NCBI GenBank assembly: GCA_018806985.1
Contig: JADANN010000364.1
Location: 7,235,001-7,299,000 of the forward strand
DNA length: 64,000 nucleotides
Direction: 5' to 3'
From: Angiostrongylus vasorum
Taxonomy: Eukaryota; Nematoda; Chromadorea; Rhabditida; Metastrongylidae
Notes under the pieces: model-generated
The model's database searches: none
What the model was told of the DNA's origin: nothing
What the model saw: only the letters and a program-made list of their open reading frames with translations
Part shown: piece after piece, positions 60,061 to 64,000 of the stretch
How positions within the stretch are numbered: the first letter of the stretch is position 1
Layout of the letters: every line of letters begins with the position of its first letter
Position numbers and translations under genes: made by a program

Positions 60061-60159
60061 TGATTATCAATGTCAAGGTTAAATGATGGTCACTTTGAAA
60101 AGCACCGAAATTTTGATTTCACTCCAATTAACACCTTAACTAACGAACGAACCTGGTCG

Positions 60160-60460
60160 GTATTGTCCTTTCGTTGCTCGTGTAAGATATCCAGATTGAT
60201 AATTTTGTCTTTCCGGCGCACGTGTAGGATATCCAGATTGGTAACTTTGTCCTTCCGTCGCTCGTGTAGGATATGCAGATTGGTAACTCTGTCCCTCCGT
60301 CACCCGTGTAGGATACCCAGATTGGTAACTTTGTCCTTCCGTCGCTCGTATTGGATATCCATATTCCTGATTTCGTCCTCCTTTTTCCCCGCATAGGATA
60401 TCCTGATTCTTGGCTTTGTCCTTCTGTCGCTCGTGTGGGATATCCAGATTCTTGACTTGT
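60160..60460. repeat. 42-bp minisatellite, about 7 units
   Basis: Unit landmarks TTGTCCTTCCGTCGCTCGTG and TAGGATATCCAGATTGGTAA recur every 42-43 nt, with decay toward the right. Because 42 is 14 codons, both strands stay open as 14-residue repeats (plus: SFRRSCRICRLVTL; minus: SYTSDGRTKLPIWI). Confidence 0.88.
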
Positions 60461-60631
60461 CGCGTAGTCGGTTACTTCAGTGGCGACGGGAGACGACTGT
60501 ACGTACGTCTGGGAGCATTGTGGTTGCTAGAAATAGTGAATTTTTGGCTCTTAAAAACCGATTATCATTTAAACTTTTCAACATTAATTCAACAATCAAT
60601 AATACCTTTTTTGTCCTACTGTCCCAGCTTT

Positions 60632-60795
60632 TACAAGGTTACTACGCAAAATTTTATTGTGACTAAAGTTTCGGCTCCGACACCTCCTTCAGAGCCGCAG
60701 TGTTTCAAGTCGACTGTTTATGGTAACTTTGAAGGAAAGCAATAGCGCCGAAACCTTAGTCGCAATAAAATTTTATGTAATAATCTTGTTTACGT
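60632..60795. repeat. foldback family F element
   Basis: Left AAAATTTTATTGTGACTAAA then GTTTCGGCTC; right GCGCCGAAACCTTAGTCGCA then ATAAAATTTT. Spacer about 45 nt. Confidence 0.75.
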
Positions 60796-61325
60796 TTTAC
60801 TACGCCACGAGACAGTAAACTTTTTCTGGACCATAAGCGTATGACCGTACAGCTGAGTGGGTATCTTTCAAGCAGGGTTGAAGCTGATGAATTGCGTTGA
60901 CATTTCTGTCCACAAACCCAGATAACCCAGGAAACCAAGAAGATTTGAGCAACATAGTTCAGCAAGCTACCATACCTATGTTGTCGTCTGCAAACAGGAA
61001 CAATAATACCCTCAAACGAAAAGTATGATGCTCGGGCATGCTGTTTCCACTGAACCACCGAGGCTAACACAGAGGACAAATGAAGATTTTTTGTACTAGA
61101 TAGAATTAACTTGACAACTAACTCGCTTACAGATAACAGTTTACAGATAGCCTGTAGTCTTTTAGAGCTCACATTGTGCAAACTACACTGCCTCAGAAAA
61201 ACTAAAGCGATTTTTCTTCACAATTCCTTAACCAAGCATTATTAAAGCAACAAAATTCTTGCTTTGTAATTTTACTGCCCTACGGAACTCTATTTAGAAA
61301 CTTTTTTTCTGGAGTATTATTTTAC

Positions 61326-61700
61326 ATTAGGGGACGGGTAGCACAGTAGTGATGGTGCTAATCACCAAGAGAGCGGTGCTGGGTCGACCGCACTTCGAGC
61401 TTACCAAGCCTTTCATCTTTCTACGGCCGGGAAATTGGTACCAGACTTGTCTGAAAAGAATTCACTGGCTGTAATCCAGTGGGAATGCTCTAGCTCGGCT
61501 ACCTCGCGATTGTAGGGAGAATCGACCCTACCAACATACTACGATATTCATAAAATAGATGAAATCCTCAAACAGCAGCTGAAGCCACACCAATAGAGTT
61601 GGAAGACTTTCGTTGGTGATTTATTTGAGAAAACGAATTGAATGCGAGAACTGCTGGGAATCGCGTAGTACATGTAAGAGACGGGCAGTGTAAAAATATT
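61326..61700 (+). repeat. SINE-D copy
   Basis: Head GACGGGTAGCACAGTAGTG (A box) and CTGGGTCGACCGCAC (B box), then AAATTGGTACCAGACTTGTC and GGAAGACTTTCGTTGGTGA. Confidence 0.75.
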
Positions 61701-61890
61701 GTTGCTTTCATTTGTTTTACAAAACGCTGTAGCCCCCTCCCACGGATCACCATAGTGCGGGCCAATTAGTCGTCTTCGTCAGATGCCTGAGACCAGATAA
61801 GCGTGGAGCAAAAGCTGTTAAGCATATCCCCTGGCATGGTGATGATTTCAAAATGGCAAATCATGGGGTATCTTCGACAGATTTACTTAC

Positions 61891-62694
61891 ACCATTCATG
61901 TGCACGTATTTTCTATTGTGGATACATGGGAAGTTATAAATATTTTTGTGTAGCAGATATCCTGAACGTTGATTTCATCACTTGCTTAGAATCAACTGGC
62001 TGCTACCTACAGGGCAATGGTAAGAAATGGAAGGAACACCTTTTATTTCTATTTCAAAAGTCAACAACTACCCGTTGATAGATTCTAACTCTACGGTATA
62101 GCCTGGCAAACGACAAGTCGCTATCTACAGCTGAATGAAAAAAATAACGAGTCTCTTTCAGAGTATGATTCTCTATGTAAAGTTCGAGTAGGAGAAAGCT
62201 CTGGGTAATCCAATTAACTATCAAGAGACTAGACCAGACGCCGATGATCTCCAAGGATAAAATGAAGTTTATTCACGCACGTCTAATCTGATTATTAGTT
62301 TATAAGATTACAAGTAATATAATATGAGTAGTACCCTCATTAAAAACTGCAATTCGCCAACCCTACCATAATTACAGCTTTCCCATGGCGAAATGTACTT
62401 TAACCACAAGCAAGATACACAACCTACCGAAAGTGAACATCCATATTGCTTATCCTTTATGGTGAGCTGAATCTGACAGTTGAAATACAAGGTAGCTCTA
62501 TCAGCGAATTTAAATACCTAGAAGAATAAATATTACTCCAAATATTTTTCCTCATGAGAGCTTTCAGAAAAAAACAGTAAACAGTAACTTTCTGAGACCA
62601 TCCGTTTAAAAGCAATCTTACTTGTGCCAATTTTCCTGCAGTCATATCGTCCAAATAATCAATATTCTGAAGTATTATGCTATCCACAGAGCAT
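61891..62694 (-). CDS. internal exons of a minus-strand gene, product unknown
   Basis: Exon 62694-62622 (after GTTTTTCAG, donor GTAAGA) encodes CSVDSIILQNIDYLDDMTAG and KLAQ. Exon 62472-62428 (after AACTGTCAG, donor GTAGGT) encodes IQLTIKDKQYGCSLS. Exon 61961-61891 (after ACGTTCAG, donor GTAAGT) encodes YLLHKNIYNFPCIHNRKYVH and MNG. The first junction is phase 0. The second matches if the donor 4 nt further (GTTGTG, exon end 62424) is used, optionally with exon 62130-62095 (VDSDLSFARLY). The gene enters from beyond the window's right edge and may be the upstream part of the gene ending at 53389. No domain is recognised; cysteine use hints at an extracellular part. Confidence 0.45.
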
Positions 62695-62739
62695 CTGAAA
62701 AACAACCATTTTTCAGGCTGGGATTAATGATATTTCAGT

Positions 62740-62965
62740 TTAGATGAATTCAATGTCCATTTGTGCCCCTAGATCATTCCCGTTGACGGGTGAATTCTGA
62801 TAGCACCGTTAGAGTAAAAAACTGCCCAAGAGAAAGGCAAAGCAAAGGCTTTGGTTGGTGTGGCGTATGGCACTTCAACACCAATTAGGGGTAATCGCGT
62901 GTTCGAAGCCTAGCTGAGGTTCCGAGTTTGCTCGGATCTCAGCCGCATAGCAATTTTTACAGTTG
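62740..62965 (+). repeat. SINE-B subtype copy
   Basis: TTGACGGGTGAATTCTGATA, GGCGTATGGCACTTCAACAC and GTTCGAAGCCTAGCTGAGGT. Related to the copy at 33.5 kb. Confidence 0.7.
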
Positions 62966-63179
62966 TTGCGGCGCTAAAATAATGTAGAATATGAAAATAA
63001 ATGCATAAAACAAGAGATAAATAACTACTTGAGCGAACAACGTTAATACTTGGAAAATGTACTAAGGGTAGTCGGATAAAAGAAAATTTTTAACCTAGCT
63101 ATAGACAGGTTACAGCATCTACACTGAAATCTTCATAGTTTTTTGAATACTTGAATTACGCGCTCTCATTAAGAATCTT

Positions 63180-63480
63180 TCGCTCCCCAGAAGAATTTCC
63201 ATTTCACAGTACGTCGGTAATGGGGCAAGTTTTTCCTTCGAAGTCTCAATAGACACTTGTTAGGTCATTAAAAGGCAGTCATCGTCGACACATACGCCAG
63301 CCGTTGCAGATTGAACGTTAATCTGCTAACTTACGACTTGGTTTCTTCCAGATCGGTGACGATCCGTAGGTTTGTTGTGTTCTTAATCGAGTTACCAGAT
63401 GAAAGTGTCTAGCCATTGGTGAACAAAAGAGAACCTTCCTAGAGAGAGCACTTCCTCCACCCAGCTATGACGAGGTAATA
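63180..63480 (+). repeat. repeat C copy, strongly diverged
   Basis: CTTCCTCCACCCAGCTATGACGAGG near 63450 matches the 3' landmark of repeat C, and parts upstream (GAGTTACCAGATG, CATCGTCGACAC) align loosely. Confidence 0.35.
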
Positions 63481-63609
63481 AATTATCGCAAAGAGTAAAT
63501 AGGGATCTGTTTATTTATTTTTTATTTGTTTACCTATTTATTCACTTGTTTATTTGTATGTCCACTGTATGGCTTATTCGTATACGAATTGAGGTTGTTA
63601 CTAATAGAC

Positions 63610-63905
63610 GAGGGCGCGTGTGGCGCAGTGGTCAGAGGCCCCAGCAACACACGTGGAATCGATCCCAGCGCGCATAGCCCACCAACCTTTCCATCCCTCT
63701 GGGTCGGCAAATTGGTACCAGACTTATTTGGGAGGACAGCAGCACCGGCTCGATACATCGGTAAGCCACCGCGAGTCATTGTGAAGGCCAGACATGCATT
63801 CAATCACCTCCAAACGATGCATAATGAAGTCGAATGGATGGCGCATCCCTCAGGGATTGATCAACGCCGAGACCTTTATCCTTTTATACTTTATGTCTCA
63901 CCACT
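63610..63905 (+). repeat. SINE-A copy, near consensus
   Basis: A box TGGCGCAGTGG at 63621 and B box GGAATCGATCCC at 63655; the full body ends in CCTTTATCCTTTTATAC. It is the best reference copy for the family in this window. Confidence 0.92.
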
Positions 63906-64000
63906 ATATGGTGCGGATCGGAGCACTGCTTCTTTTTAGTTTGCTCCCTAGCGTTCATCAATCCCGAAGGCGTTCGGATTTCCTTTGGTGTTCGCTTGTT

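Noticed and set aside
1..64000. CRISPR arrays, rRNA genes, intact tRNA genes, bacterial-type operons
   Set aside because: None found. All tRNA-like heads lack good stems or continue into SINE bodies.

Overview
This window looks like a piece of a parasitic-type clade V nematode genome (hookworm or other strongylid is my best guess; this is inference). The reasons are AT-rich sequence, genes split into many small exons with typical worm splice sites (TTTTCAG or TTTTAG acceptors; GTAAGT, GTGAGT or GTTAGT donors), very long introns full of tRNA-derived SINE-like repeats, a decayed RTE-type LINE, a nematode-style arrestin-domain gene and a small single-domain saposin-like gene. Nothing here is bacterial, and most long open frames are chance or repeat-derived.

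Two genes are well supported. (1) 7820-10785 (+): a 3-exon gene for a secreted 112-residue saposin-like (SPP/caenopore-type) protein with all six cysteines. (2) 31290-49325 (+): an 11-exon gene for an alpha-arrestin (ARRD/ARRDC-type) protein of 467 residues. All 11 exon junctions are in phase, and the introns carry SINEs plus an antisense, broken RTE retrotransposon (about 37420-40500). Downstream of arrestin exon 10 there are at least three, possibly four, separate phase-0 terminal exons (48205, 48797, 49074, and the 51900/52046 pair). This suggests one arrestin core with interchangeable C-terminal tails.

Several further genes can be pieced together only from phase-consistent exons. They are: the 3' end of a plus-strand gene just upstream of the arrestin gene (about 29971-30877, with a polyadenylation signal at 30909); the 3' part of a minus-strand gene (58806 down to 53389, six phase-compatible exons) and a minus-strand exon set at 62694-61891 that may be its upstream part; and minus-strand exon pairs at 50469-50200, 23786-23240 and 19766-18270. 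I do not recognise their products.

The rest is repeats. Five families recur and are named locally here. SINE-A is tRNA-like at its head, about 280 bp, roughly 20 copies. SINE-B is also tRNA-like, about 300 bp, roughly 18 copies, several as head-to-head inverted pairs. Repeat C is about 380 bp with a shared open frame, 4-5 copies. SINE-D has good A and B boxes, about 6 copies. Family F is a set of foldback (inverted-repeat) elements with a common core (ACGTTTCGGC followed by CTTCAGAG), about 11 copies. There are also microsatellites (some seeded on SINE-B), a 42-bp minisatellite at 60160-60460 and a (TA)n tract at 19001-19039.

Region by region: 0-7.8 kb repeats and weak coding islands; 7.8-10.8 kb saposin gene; 11-29 kb repeats with scattered candidate exons; 29.9-30.9 kb 3' end of an unknown gene; 31.3-49.3 kb (perhaps to 52.2 kb) arrestin gene; 50 kb candidate minus exons; 53-63 kb minus-strand gene(s) interleaved with repeats and foldbacks.
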